Of a stretch of 64,000 nucleotides of DNA, positions 1 through 11,407 are shown piece after piece. Made by a program: the position numbers and the translations under genes. The DNA lies in assembly GCA_019916065.1 (NCBI GenBank), contig CM034242.1:43405010-43469009 (forward strand). The letters are read 5' to 3'. The notes under the pieces were generated by a model. The model made no database searches. It had not been told where the DNA came from and worked only from the letters and a program-made list of their open reading frames with translations. The stretch's first letter is position 1; every line of letters begins with the position of its first letter. The stretch comes from Vitellaria paradoxa. Its lineage: Eukaryota > Streptophyta > Magnoliopsida > Ericales > Sapotaceae.

Positions 1-91
1 AAAAGGGGGGGGGGGTTATAAAATCAGTTCCTTTTGTTTGTCAGAAAGAATGGCTAAATTGTGAAATTGATCTTTGTTTTGATTTGTACAG
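1..91 (+). other. 3' end of the upstream intron of the WEB-family gene
   Basis: Noncoding stretch beginning with a G homopolymer and ending in a T-rich tract and the acceptor TTTGTACAG at 83-91. The next base opens the reading frame of the WEB-family exon, so this is the end of an intron whose start lies outside the window. Confidence 0.7.
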
Positions 92-2410
92 AAACAACCT
101 ACACGGGTTTCGAAAGGATCTGAATTACAGGCTCAGTTGAATCTTGCCCAAGAAGATCTTAAGAAGGCAAAGGAGAAGTTGGTTTTGGTTGAGAAAGAAA
201 AATCTCAAGCTATTGAAGAGTTGAGAGAAGCCCAGAGATCAGCTGAGGAAGCAAATGAGAAGCTGAGAGAGGCTTTGGTGGCTCAAAAGCGGGCGGAAGA
301 AGATTCTGAGATTGAGAAGTTCCGGGCTGTTGAGATGGAACAGGCAGGGATTGAGGCAGCTCAGAAGAAGGAAGAGGAGTGGCAGAAAGAACTCGAAGAT
401 GTGAGGAACCAACATGCTTTGGATGTGGCCGCACTTGTTTCTGCGACTCAAGAGCTCCAAAGGGTTAAGCAGGAATTGGCCATGACTTGCGATGCGAAGA
501 ACCAGGCCCTCAGTCATGCCGATGATGCAACTAAGATTGCTGAGATTCATGCCGAGAAGGTGGAATTTCTCTCTGCCGAGTTGGCCCGGTTGAAGGCCTT
601 GCTCGATTCCAAAGTTGAAGCGGAGACTAATGAAAACAACAGATTGGTGTCTGAGCTGAATTCAGAGATAGCGACTCTGAAACAAGAGCTTGATAAAGTC
701 AGAAGTTCTGAGGAGAAGCTGGTGGAAAAAGAGGCTTCCATTGAACAACTTAATGTCGAGCTGGAGGCGGCAAAAATGGCTGAATCATATGCACATAATT
801 TAGTGAGGGAGTTGAAGAAGAAGGTTGAGGATTTAGAGATTCAGGCTGAGGAAGCTAATCGATTGGAGAGATCTGCTTCCGAATCTTTGGAATCAGTTAT
901 GAAACGGCTAGAGGGAAGCAATGATTTATTGCATGAGGCAGAATCTGAAGTTTCCTCTCTAAAAGAGAAGGTGGGTTTATTGGAAATCGCAGTCGGTCGA
1001 CATAGAGGGGATCTTGAGGAATCTGAACACCGCATTGATATGGCCAAGGAAGAAGCTGCTGAAATGGCCAAAAAGGTTGAATGTTTGAAATCTGAGCTTG
1101 AAGCAACGAAGGAGGAAAAAACCCAGGCCTTGAACAATGAGAAGCTTGCAGCTGCCAGTGTTCAGACCCTGCTGGAAGAAAAAAACAAACTCATAAATGA
1201 GTTGGAAAATTCAAGGGATGAAGAAGAGAAAAGTAAGAAGGCAATGGAAAGTTTAGCTGCTGCCTTGCATGAAGTTTCCTCTGAAGCGAGAGAAGCTAAA
1301 GAAAAGCTATTATCCATTCATGCAGAGAATGAAAATTATGAATCTCAGATGGAAGATCTGGAGTTGGTTTTGAAAGCCACAAGTGAGAAGTATGAGACAA
1401 TGCTTGATGATGCAAAGCACGAGATCGATGTCCTTGTTAATTCAATCGAACTATCTAAGCATGAATACCAGAGTTCTAAGGCAGAGTGGGAGCAAAAAGA
1501 GCTTCATTTGAAAAATTGTGTAAAGCAATCAGAAGATGAGAACTCTTCAATGCAAAAAGAAGTAAGCAGGCTGGAAAATTTGCTGAAAGTGGCCGAGGAA
1601 GAAGCTTGTGTGACAAAGGAGGAAAGATCTCAGTTAAAGAATACTTTAAAGGAAGCCGAGTCTGAGGTGATTTATTTAAAGGAAGTTCTAGGGGAAGCAA
1701 AAGCCGAGAGCATGAGATTGAAGGAAAGTTTACTGGACAAAGAAAATGAATTGCAAAGTGTTATTCAGGAGAATGAGGAACTTAGAACAAGAGAAGCTGC
1801 ATCTCATGAGAAGATTGAGGAGTTGTCTAAATTGCTTGAAGAATCCATGGCCAAAAAGCAAGCTGAGGAAAACGGCGAGCTTTCGGACAGTGAAAAAGAT
1901 TATGACATGCTCCCAAAGGTGGTAGAATTCTCGGAGCAGAACGGAGATGGCAGAGAAGATAAGCTGAAAGTTGAGGTTCCACCCCAACAATGTGAGCAAC
2001 CTGTAAAAGAAGATCCACTAATAGAGAACAAAGTTTTGTGTGATGAGGGAGTCCAAAATGGTGCTGATAAAGTTGAGAATTTGAATGGAAACCCAAAAGA
2101 TGATAACAAAGAAAAAGAAGAAGAAGATTCAGTGGAGGCTGATTTTAAGATGTGGGAGACTTGCAAAATTGGAGAGAAGGACTTTGCCCCTGAGAAAGAT
2201 CCAGAGCAGGAATCCTTCGAAGAGGAACTGGACGGGAAGGTAGAGGCTGGCGAGATCTATGACCAGGTAAAGGGAATATCACCAGCAGAAAACCATGATA
2301 ACGGCGGAAGCTCGCCATCAAAGGAACAACATCAGAAGAAGAAGAAGCCTTTGCTGCGCAAGTTTGGCAACCTGCTGAAGAAGAAGGGCGGCACTGGCAA
2401 CGCGAAGTAA
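92..2410 (+). CDS. WEB-family coiled-coil protein, last exon (partial)
   Basis: The reading frame is open from the acceptor at 91 and gives 772 residues to a TAA stop at 2408-2410. The exon opens in frame with KQPTRVSKGSELQAQLN, which resembles the N-terminal part of Arabidopsis WEB-family proteins At5g16730/At3g02930 as I remember them, so the true start lies upstream of the window. Almost the whole product is Glu/Lys/Ala-rich heptad coiled coil up to about residue 590. An acidic, low-complexity section follows, and the protein ends in a strongly basic tail (KKKKPLLRKFGNLLKKKGG). The WEB (weak chloroplast movement under blue light) family includes coiled-coil proteins implicated in light-driven chloroplast movement and often predicted to be chloroplastic; the exact role of this member is not evident. 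The internal TTG at 137 is not a start. Identification as WEB family is fairly secure, the precise ortholog less so. Confidence 0.85.
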   Translation, partial: KQPTRVSKGSELQAQLNLAQEDLKKAKEKLVLVEKEKSQAIEELREAQRSAEEANEKLREALVAQKRAEEDSEIEKFRAVEMEQAGIEAAQKKEEEWQKELEDVRNQHALDVAALVSATQELQRVKQELAMTCDAKNQALSHADDATKIAEIHAEKVEFLSAELARLKALLDSKVEAETNENNRLVSELNSEIATLKQELDKVRSSEEKLVEKEASIEQLNVELEAAKMAESYAHNLVRELKKKVEDLEIQAEEANRLERSASESLESVMKRLEGSNDLLHEAESEVSSLKEKVGLLEIAVGRHRGDLEESEHRIDMAKEEAAEMAKKVECLKSELEATKEEKTQALNNEKLAAASVQTLLEEKNKLINELENSRDEEEKSKKAMESLAAALHEVSSEAREAKEKLLSIHAENENYESQMEDLELVLKATSEKYETMLDDAKHEIDVLVNSIELSKHEYQSSKAEWEQKELHLKNCVKQSEDENSSMQKEVSRLENLLKVAEEEACVTKEERSQLKNTLKEAESEVIYLKEVLGEAKAESMRLKESLLDKENELQSVIQENEELRTREAASHEKIEELSKLLEESMAKKQAEENGELSDSEKDYDMLPKVVEFSEQNGDGREDKLKVEVPPQQCEQPVKEDPLIENKVLCDEGVQNGADKVENLNGNPKDDNKEKEEEDSVEADFKMWETCKIGEKDFAPEKDPEQESFEEELDGKVEAGEIYDQVKGISPAENHDNGGSSPSKEQHQKKKKPLLRKFGNLLKKKGGTGNAK

Positions 2411-2760
2411 TGGCTTGTGCCCGATTAGCAGGCAGGTACAAAATTTGATTCTTTCTGGCGCCTGAAATGTGTTTGCTTTATGTTTTCTCTTTTGGCTTCT
2501 GATTATCAGACTAGGTAAAAAGAAAAATATAAAGAGGCGTGTATCATTCTTAGATATTTCCTTCTCTTTTAATGTGATTTCCCAGTTTGGGGAGTATCTT
2601 GTATGTGATGGAAATGTTTTGTTTTTTGTTTTTTTTTTTTTTTTTAGATTTCTTGAAAAGGAGTGGAAACTTTTGAAATTGTACCTTTTTTTTTTTTTTG
2701 GTGCTTTCATATATTTTACATAGATAATTGTTCATTGATTTAAGTTCCTTTATACTCTGT
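2411..2760 (+). other. Probable 3' UTR and flank of the WEB-family gene
   Basis: Directly downstream of the WEB stop codon. It is T-rich, with homopolymer T runs near 2629-2645 and 2685-2699, and holds no credible reading frame. A 3' UTR is the natural reading; no firm polyadenylation site can be placed. Confidence 0.4.
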
Positions 2761-4325
2761 TTGGAAACAATCCTCCACTAGAATTGATTTGATTTTAAAA
2801 TAAAGAATTGATTTGATTTAATTTAATTTGGTGAATAAAATTTTATGTTTGGAACACATTTTAAATTTAAGAATTAAATTAAATTGATTTGATTGAAGAG
2901 AGATGCTAAATTTGAACATGTTAATAGGAAATAGAAAATGTGATAAATATGATGTATAAAGATAAATTTGTTCACTTACTTGAATGGTTTAAGAAAAAAA
3001 AATAAATTTTCATCAAATTTTATTGTTTTGGATTGGATTTCAAATGGTGAAGAACTGCACAAGTAAATAGACATGAATTCATTAGTGCATCCCTACTCCC
3101 AGCAACTGCAGCATTTCTGAGAAATTTATAGTGCATTTCTGTTGTATATGAAAGTTCCCAAGCTCTGATGTGGCTATTTATGTATGCCCAAATTGTCTAA
3201 GGATGTATTGCTGTGTGGTTATGTATGTAGCAATTGTGCTGGCATTTATGTTGCTGGCATGTCATGGCAGAATGAAGGGACTGAAGTTAAAATATAATTT
3301 TAAGAGTTAAAATTGTATTTTCAATTTTTAGAAGTTAAAATTGTATTTTCAATCTTTAAATTCTTATAGAAGTTCAATCTTTTAATTTTGATTCAGTAAC
3401 TTTCGTAAAAATTTAAAGGTTGAAAATATAACTTTAACTCTTAAAATTGTATTTTAACTTCAAGAATTCTCAATTCGTCATGATGTTGTGTCTCAAACAA
3501 CTAGGGCCACTACCACTAAAATAAAAAAGTAAGTGGTTGTTTGGAGTTACAAAAATTGAGATAAAATGTGATTTGAGTTACTTTTAAACATGTAAAGTGT
3601 AATTAACAAACTACAAAAAAAAAAATAGAGATGAATAGTAAAAATCCGTTCGAACAGATTTTGGCAGTCACTTAACTTTTTTAAATTTGTATAAATTTTA
3701 TTAAAATTTGTAAAGATTTATAAAAATTTTATAAAAATTTATGTAGTTAGACGTGAGAGGGGTTTTTGCAGAGATTAGAAATGATGTGTTAATAGTATTG
3801 ATGTTATAAAATAATTCTTTAGTTTATTATCTTTTATAGAAGTGATGGGTCCTCATATATATGTTGCATCATTCTGTTCAGTTGTTTTGATAAAATTTGT
3901 GGTGATCACTACTCAACAGAATGTGATGGTCACACGAATTCAGGAAAGATAGCTCTGAGGAGGAGACGTAGGTTTCTCGTGATAGCTAGATATTTCTGCT
4001 TCAGATATTTGGCAGTGGTAGTTAATGCTTGATGTCCCTCTTTTGCATGGGCAGATGGAGTGTCATAATCGTATTAAACTCCCGTTTGGGATTTACCGTT
4101 GTTCACAACTTTGAATCCAATCCAGTAGCCTGTTTATAGATTGTTGTCAAAATGATGATTTGTTGGAATTCTTTTTCTTATTTTGGTTTGGAGGGAGGGG
4201 GGCTTGTTTATCCTAGTGGGTTTTGACATAGATTCTCTTTTTAATTTAAAAGTTAACAAATAGTCCTTTCATTATTTGGATTAAAGTCCGAAGCGGATGT
4301 AATCTATTGAATTTAATTAAATTTT

Positions 4326-4465
4326 GGGTGCGTTTGAAGTGATTAAAAATGAGATAAATTGTGAGTTCGTAATTCGTGTAGTAAAATAAAAAATGAATAA
4401 CTTTTAAAATCTTTCAATATTTTTCACTATTTTTTAAAATTTCTTACCATTTCAAATGGAGCCTT
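4326..4465. repeat. Diverged ~150-bp MITE-like element
   Basis: The segment starts GGGTGCGTTTGAAGTGA, carries the internal block GTGAGTTCGTAATTCGTGTA, and ends near CCATTTCAAATGGAGCC. The same ordered blocks recur, on either strand, near 4986, 9476, 19255, 55585, 60095 and 61063. The inverted similarity of the ends suggests an old nonautonomous DNA transposon, but the ends are too worn for a firm call. Confidence 0.5.
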
Positions 4466-4985
4466 TGTACTTGCACGTCATGGATGCCACGTGTAATTGT
4501 GCAAAAAATAGTGTTGAAAAAAAAATAAGAACAAATTTATCTTTTCTCCAGTTGGTTTTAACACTTGTATCTCAGATAAATTTGACAGATACGCTCAAAT
4601 TCAAATCACCAAATGAATGTGTCCTGAATTTTTAATTAAAGAGGGTTTTGGGGAGGTAAAATCCAAGGGGGTAAACCGTAATTGTAATTATTATATTATA
4701 TTATATTATATTTTTTAATTTTTCCGCATCACGTGTGTACACGAGCTGGCCCAATTCCAGTCCTACTCTATTCGGAAGCTCGTCATTGTTTGTAAAGTTT
4801 GAGCCTTGCTCATCTCATTCAGCATAATAAGACACGCCTGAAAATAAGTCTCAGCTCAGACTCAGGCTTGCTAATAAACTCAAACTCACTTATACTATAG
4901 GATATACATACATATATATATATATATATAATTCTAAATATGGAAACATATTAAATCAAATTCTAATTTTTGTGATGTAGATTTT

Positions 4986-5145
4986 GTTTGGAGTAGTGAA
5001 AAACTCTGAAAAATTATGAAAAATACTGAAAATTTAAAAGTTGTTCACTTTTTATTTTACTGCATATTACTTACGAACTCACAACTTTTCTCACTTTATT
5101 TCATTTTATCTCATTTTTTGTCATTTCAAACATACCCATAATATC
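4986..5145. repeat. Diverged ~150-bp MITE-like element, opposite orientation
   Basis: Starts TTTGGAGTAGTGAAAAAC and ends CATTTCAAACATACCCA. The middle reads TACTTACGAACTCACAAC, the reverse complement of the GTGAGTTCGTAA block in the 4326 copy. It belongs to the same dispersed family in the other orientation. Confidence 0.5.
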
Positions 5146-6780
5146 ATTTATAGATGATATGGGAGTGTTTGGTTAGTAAAAGTTTGACTAAAAAGTTTAG
5201 TAAAAGTACAAAAATTGGTGTAAAAGTAATATGTGATAAATTTTGATTAGAAGAAGATGCAAAAAGTTAGTAAAAGTTGGTAGGTTTTGATTGGTTTTGG
5301 CCAACCAAACACCTGCCTGATATATGATATATTTGTAATTGGTAATTTATGAACAAAATAATAATGTTAAATTTGTATTCTTAAACATTTAGTCAAGGTG
5401 TTCCAATATGTAGTGTTTTTACGAGGATATGGAGCAAAAACGTAGCAGGATATGGGATAATTAATTCGCTTTAATCACATTTAATTTGAGTTAATTAAGA
5501 AATTTTCGGATTTAATTATCTTGACTGGGCTTTTTAGTTTAATTGGATGGGTTTTACTTTTGGGCTAAAATTCGTTTCATTTGGACATGGTTTCTTAATC
5601 GGCTCAAGTTTGCGGTTAGAGCCCAGTTAGTTTGTAATCAAACCCAAACCCACCATTCCGGTTACCCAGATCCATTTACCCAACTTACTCGGACCTAGCA
5701 TGTAGAGATGATTTTTTAATTTTGCTTATCTATTATTATTCAGCTATTATTATTATATTATTCTAATTTTCGTAGGCTGTAGGGACATAATAATGTAATT
5801 GCTCTAAAAAATTTATATTATTTTATTATATCTGGTTTGGTCGATGCTTGACCTCGTAGGTTGGCAAACTTAGATTAGTGATTTGTATTATTTAAATTTT
5901 AACCCACTCACTCGCACCATTCACCATTGGCTCTTGCTAGCTAGCTTGCCCCAGCAAGCAAGCCAGTCAGTTAGGTGGTTTTTCCAATTTTCTTTTTTTT
6001 CTTTAGCGGTTTTGAAATTTTGATTTTGATTCTAGCTAAATGGCTCTCTAGAAACTTCAAAATGCATGTTTTGCTTAAAAAGGGAACGTTGACATAGCTT
6101 CCTATGACATTGAATTGAATTGGTGATCGTTAAAGTAAAATCTAACCGTTTATCTGTATTTATATTATTTTAATTTAAAATAAACATAAAAATATTTATA
6201 CTATTAAATTTAATATTAATGATTTTAATTATAAGTCGCAAAACTAATATAAATTTTATTTGGAGTGATAAAAAATTTTAAAAAATGATAAAAAATTTTA
6301 AAAATTATTCACTTTTTATCTTATTATCTTAAATTATAAAATTATAATTTATCTTATTTTATCTCATTTTATCTTATTTTTCGTGACTTAAAATGCATAT
6401 TACTATGTCAGTCCCTAATCAGTTTTGCTAGTGGTTTGAAATTAACAAAGTGATGACATCGCTGGAAAGTACAATGCGCGCCACTCGAAGCATATCAAAA
6501 TTTGTAAGAAAAATGAATTTTTTGAGGTCGATAACTATTTATAAACTTATAAAGATTTAAGTCATATCTAAAAAATTTATTTGTGAATAAGTCACACTTA
6601 TAATAAAAAGACAAAAAATGACATCACGTGTTTTTCACTACATTTCAAAATTGTCAGTTTTATCCGAAAATAGTGCACACTTCACTCATAACTTCCATGA
6701 CTTTCCATCTTCTTTACAAAGTAAGCAAAATCAATTTTTGGAAACAAAATCAAAACTGTTTGAGAAAAATAGAACTGTAT

Positions 6781-6945
6781 AATAAAACAGTACCACATAA
6801 TAAAACAATACCATATAATAAAACAGTACCGCATAATAAAACAGTATCGCATAAAAAACAGTATACTATAATAAAATAGTACCGCATAAAAAATAATACC
6901 ACATAATAAAATAATACCGCATAATAAAACAGTACCGCATATATT
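6781..6945. repeat. Array of a 17-18 bp repeat (unit AATAAAACAGTACCGCAT)
   Basis: Nine imperfect copies of an 18-bp unit lie head to tail. The CAGTACCGCA core also appears in every 146-bp unit of the adjacent array at 6961-7990, so the two arrays probably share an origin. An open frame across this block only translates the repeat (YNKTVPHNKTIPYNKTVPH...) and is not a gene. Confidence 0.85.
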
Positions 6946-6960
6946 GAATATGTGACTTTC

Positions 6961-7990
6961 TTTTGTGTTTCATGGCGTTGTTTGCAAACTAGACACATTC
7001 GGTACTGTTTTTACAAGAGCATACATCTTATACAAAACAGTACTAAAAACAGTACCGCACGCATGTGGTACTCTCATCCATGTGGTACTGTCAGTCATAT
7101 ATTAGATATGTGACTTTTTTTTTTGTGTTTCATTGTGCTATTTGTATGTTAGACACATTCGGTACTGTTTTTATAAGAGCATGCATCTTACACAAAACGG
7201 TACCGCACGCATGTGGTACTCTCATTCATGTTGTACTGTCAGCCATATATTGAATATTTGGCTTTTTTTTTGTGTTTCATGGTATTGTTTGTGTACAAGA
7301 CGCATTCAGTACTATTTTTATAATATAATGCATCTTACACAAAACAGTACCGCACGCATATGGTACTGTTAGCCATATATTGGATATATGACTCTTTTTT
7401 GTGTTTCATGGTATTGTTTGCATATTAGACACATTCGATACTGTTTTTACAAGAGCATACATTTTAGACAAAACAGTAGCGCATGCATGTGGTACTCTCA
7501 TTCAAGTGGTACTGTCAACCATATACTGAATATATGATTTTTTTTTCTTTTTTTTTGTGTTTCATGGTGTTGTTTGTATACTAGACATATTCGGTACTTT
7601 TTTTACAAGAGCATGCATCTTATACAAAACAGTACCGCGCGCATGTGGTACTCTCATCCATGTCGTACTGTTAGCCATATATTGGATATGTGACTTTTTT
7701 TTGTGCTTCATGGTGCTGTTTGCATATTAGACACATTCGGTACTATTTTTATAAGAGCATGCATCTTATACAAAATAGTACCGCACACATGTGGTACTTT
7801 CGGCCATGTGGTACTGTCAGCTATATATTAGATATGTGACTTTTTTTTGTGTTTCATGGTATTGTTTGCATACTAGACATATTCAATATTATTTTTACAA
7901 GAGCATGCATCTTATACAAAACAGTACCGCACGCATTTGGTACTCTCGGCCATGTGGTACTGTGTTTATATGAGTATGCATTTTATATGA
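6961..7990. repeat. Minisatellite/satellite-like array, ~146-bp unit, seven copies
   Basis: The landmark AGACACATTCGGTACTGTTT, with variants, begins at 6991, 7151, 7298, 7427, 7583, 7729 and 7875, giving spacings of 160, 147, 129, 156, 146 and 146 bp. Each unit also carries TTTGTGTTTCATGGTNTTGTTTG, GAGCATGCATCTTA and an imperfect palindrome of the form CAGTACCGCACGCATGTGGTACT. Copies differ by substitutions and small indels, so the array is not recent. No coding capacity. Confidence 0.9.
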
Positions 7991-8066
7991 AACAGTACCA
8001 CATAAACAGTATCGATACAGAGATTTGTATATATTCCTTCTTCGACTGATGTTAATCTCAGTCGAT

Positions 8067-8210
8067 GCTCATTTAAATTAATGGTATACCATATCTTCAA
8101 GCGATTTATAAGGAAGGAAAATAAAAACAAAAGTTGGTGCTCGTTCAAATTAATGATATACCATATCTTCACGTGATTTATAAAGAAGGAAAACAAAAAT
8201 GGAAGAAACG
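8067..8210. repeat. Two-copy tandem duplication, ~72-bp unit
   Basis: GCTCATTTAAATTAATGGTA at 8067 and GCTCGTTCAAATTAATGATA at 8139 start two similar units containing ATACCATATCTTCA, GATTTATAA and GAAGGAAAA. The duplication abuts the 146-bp array and creates a spurious minus-strand open frame. Confidence 0.75.
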
Positions 8211-8454
8211 TGATTTTCAGTTGGCGTGATTTCCGGCAATTCTTGTCTAAGTTAATTATAGGAATAAAGGGTATTCTTGGTATATTAGAAATTATATTTA
8301 AAACAAACCCATGGGACTCACTCAAAAGTGTTACTTAAATACAAAATTTTTTACATTAATGTGACTTAAAAGCAATACTTTTTTTTTTGGTATGACTAAT
8401 AGCCTTAAAAGATTATAAAGTATGACTTAAATACAATTTTCCGTAAGAAAAAAA

Positions 8455-8690
8455 TAAAATAAATTGAGATAAAATGTAGCTTTAGGTTAATTTTAGTGCA
8501 ATTTTTTTAAAAGTCACAAACCGTAGCAACGGTTTTTCAAATCTGTTCCAACGGATTCAAAAAAGTTCACAAAAAATAACGACAATGGTACTCATTTGAA
8601 AGCTTTCAACACAAAAAATATGATTGTATACAAAATTTACACATTCGGTTAGCCTACTTTCAAATTTTTTTTATTTTTTTAGCAAAATAT
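8455..8690. repeat. MITE-like element with AACCGT...AACGG palindromes
   Basis: Reads ATAAATTGAGATAAAATGTA, then CAAACCGTAGCAACGGTTTT and TCTGTTCCAACGGATT, then a tail with ACACATTCGGTTAGCCTACT. The reverse complement of the whole series, in the same order, lies near 23096-23345, so these are two inverted copies of one dispersed element. A related 5' part lies near 3540. The superfamily cannot be assigned. Confidence 0.6.
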
Positions 8691-10723
8691 TAAAATTTTT
8701 TGAAATTAGTAATGGCGAAAAAATTAGAGGTAGATGGGTTGTTGGAGATTTATAGAGTTTTTTTGGTATTTTATTTTATGCCAAATGGGACTTTGATGGG
8801 GTCAAAAACTATCAAAAGTTATAAAAAGTTACAAATATTTACTTATATTTATCAACTTTTGTTATTTTTATTTTCCGTGCATTTATTCTTAAAATTTAAA
8901 TTTTACAAACTTTTACAAAAAGTTACAAAAGGTTACTCATTTTTTCAACTTTTTTCAACATTTGTTAGTTTTTCGTACTACTTTTTGACAAAAACTGTTG
9001 GAGCGGCCTCCTTTGTACTGTTCTAACAGATTATTTTGATCATTTTTAATTAGTCTTTCAAACATTAAAAAGTGACTGATATTCTCTACTTTTCCTAACT
9101 TTTGGCCACTTTTGATCGTTCAAACAGCCGCTTAGTTTTTGTAAGTCTATTTCGTGTAAGATTTGTTTGTCTCTATTAAAAGATATTTTTCATAGAAAAA
9201 GCTAATGATTTTTGGCTAATTATTTTTTTATGTTTAATTTAAATGATATAATTATCGTTCATAGAAAAAGTTTTTTATGAATTTAGACAAATACTATTAA
9301 GTTTAATTTGGTATAAGAGAATAGAATATAAATTTATTTAAAACATATAAAAATATATTTTTGTTATTTTATTTTCTAACTTAATCAAATAAAAAATAGT
9401 TTTCATTTATTTTTTTAGTTTATAAAATTTAGATAGTTTAGCTTTTGTCTTTACTCTTTAAAGTCATTTATATTCTGTTCAAACCTCTAAATTTCATTGA
9501 AAAATACCAAAAATTTTTAAAAGTTATTCACTTTATCCGCTACACGAATTACGAACCTGTAATTTTTATCAAATTTTATTAATTTTTTGCATTCCAAACA
9601 CACTCTTAGTAGGATTTTATATGAAATTTTCAAAAAAAAAAAAAACTACTAAATTAGAAAAATTAATGTACTAAAAAAATATTAACTTTTGAGCAAAAAA
9701 GTTATATTTATCAAGCAAACATAAATATCAATCTTTCTTTTGAAAGCTTAATGTAAATTTTTTATCATAGAAAATATTTTTCTTAAAAAAATACTAGAAT
9801 TGGAAATTTTTATTATCAAGATTACTAATATGCCATAAATAATTATTTTATCAAAAACTAAAGTAACAATTGCCCCGCCTACTTATAAAAAAATTTTAAA
9901 AGACAAAAATATTTTGATGAATAGTCTTTATATTTCGTTTAAAAAATATGTTTTCTATTATAAAAATAAAGTTATTTATGACATTTTAAATTTGCCTTGT
10001 ATTAGATTTTTGTATAAAAATATTTATAGAATTATAATTATGCAAAATGTATGCTAAAAAGAAAGAGAGATAATTTTGTAATGTCAATTAGTAAAAAAAA
10101 AAAAAACATATAAGACAAAATTAGTAGAATGTAAATACGCTGAACGACTTTACAATAATTCATAAACTTGTATACTCGTGGTAAAACCTACCATCATTGA
10201 AATAATTTTTGTTTAACTATCAAAAGTTTTGTTACATAGTTGAAAAAGAAATTTAGAGACATTTTCATTTTCAAAATTATTTTAGTATATATGACAATGA
10301 CTTGCCTAATAAATATAAGTAAGAAAAATGTTACTTAAGAAAAAAACTTATATATTAGAGATAGCTGGCTTTTTACTTTTTTTATTTAAGTTAGAAATCA
10401 CTTAAAACTCATTAAATTTTGAAATTTTATTTTTCTATCCCTTGTATTTTAAATTAAAGTAAAAAAATTAAAAAAGATAACTGTTTTGACTCTTAATAAT
10501 TTTTATAGTTATATTTACACCCTTATAATTTATATTACTTTTATTTACACTGTTAATTCGATTTAATTTTTTATTAATATTTTTTTCACTTAAAAATTTA
10601 ATACTATTAAAATTTTACTTTAATTCAAAATATAAGAAATATAAACTTAAATTTTTAAAATAAGGGGTGTAAATAATTTTTATTTTAAATAAAAATATTT
10701 ATCTTTATATATTATTACAACTT
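8691..10723. other. A+T-rich intergenic stretch
   Basis: About 2 kb of very A+T-rich DNA without a credible gene. It includes a diverged copy of the ~150-bp MITE-like family near 9476-9605, with CGAATTACGAACCTGTAA in the middle and CATTCCAAACACACTC at the end. I see nothing else interpretable. Confidence 0.5.
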
Positions 10724-10821
10724 GTTGTAATAAAGATTTACGAGCCGCGTCCATTGGTGCGGCTCTTGGTTGGTTCTGTGTGCCGAACCAACAGGGGCGG
10801 TCGTAAGTCTTTTATTGCAAC
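10724..10821. repeat. Fold-back element: outer stem enclosing two GC-rich hairpins
   Basis: The left arm GTTGTAATAAAGATTTACGA (10724-10743) is the near-perfect inverse of the right arm at 10801-10821, whose reverse complement is GTTGCAATAAAAGACTTACGA. Between them sit two perfect hairpins: GAGCCGC (10742-10748) with GCGGCTC (10759-10765), and GTTGGTTC (10769-10776) with GAACCAAC (10785-10792). This makes a three-way-junction fold, and the interior is GC-rich in otherwise A+T-rich DNA. It could be a small fold-back transposon or a structured transcript element; no family is recognised. Confidence 0.6.
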
Positions 10822-11407
10822 GGAGCTGATGTAATTGTGTGATCTCAACCCTCTATTGAGATTCCCACGATGGAATTCATACATTCATGACTATGAGAAA
10901 AATTAGTACTCGTAACTGATTAATTTTGTGTGGAGATTATTATTGAGAAGACCGGGGGTCCTTATGTAATTATCACAAACATGGTAGCGTTAGTGTAAAT
11001 TGCGATTCCTTTTAATATACTACACCATTTTTCTCCCGTTTGGCTTGGAATATTATCTGGACTTCAGGCTAGACCTTTTCTTTCCCATTCTGTTGCTTGG
11101 TTGCCGAGCGGAATTGACTTAATTCTGAAAATGGCTCGCAAATTTTTCCGCCGTTGAAATCGAGGTTCGTATAAGTAATTTTCCCTGTAAACTTTTCTTT
11201 TCCTCTCCTTTTTGCTCAGAAAGTCTTGTTTCTTTTAACTCCGGCTAACTCCGGCAATTGTCGTTTGCATTGTCGTTTTTTTCATTACCGTTTCTTAAAT
11301 TGACTGGAAAAGCTCGAGTGTTTCTTCATTGTCGTTTTCATTTCCTTTTGGTAGGGATCCATAGTTTTGGTGGTCGATTGATTGTGGAAGCACAACAACA
11401 CAGCACC
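10822..11407 (+). promoter_or_regulatory. Upstream region and 5' leader of the NERD-like gene
   Basis: Sequence before the ATG at 11408 becomes less A+T-rich, with CT-rich tracts near 11190-11230 that are typical of plant 5' leaders. No TATA box is convincing. The open frame extends upstream of the ATG without another in-frame ATG that looks better. Confidence 0.35.

Larger units (their letters stand above)
2761..6780. other. A+T-rich intergenic region with diverged MITE-like fragments
   Basis: About 4 kb without a credible gene. Visible contents: a partial relative of the 8455-8690 element near 3536-3690; diverged copies of an approximately 150-bp A+T-rich element near 4326-4465, 4986-5145 and 6255-6400; and a TA microsatellite near 4911-4929. 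The short open frames here are low-complexity and show no protein-like composition. Confidence 0.5.

Noticed and set aside
137..2410. Reading the WEB frame as starting at 137
   Set aside because: Position 137 is a TTG inside an exon whose frame is open back to a clear splice acceptor at 91, and the upstream residues match the family.
6628..6879. 83-codon frame with repeated NKTVPH units
   Set aside because: It simply translates the 18-bp DNA repeat array.
6961..7990. Possible CRISPR-like regular repeats
   Set aside because: Units are continuous imperfect tandem repeats with no unique spacers, in a plant nuclear context.
7966..8325. 119-codon minus-strand frame
   Set aside because: Created by the two-copy 72-bp tandem repeat; the translated sequence is itself an internal repeat with no known motif.
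11258..11407. Upstream extension of the first exon of the NERD-like gene
   Set aside because: The frame is open but has no in-frame ATG with better context than 11408, and the region looks like a CT-rich leader.
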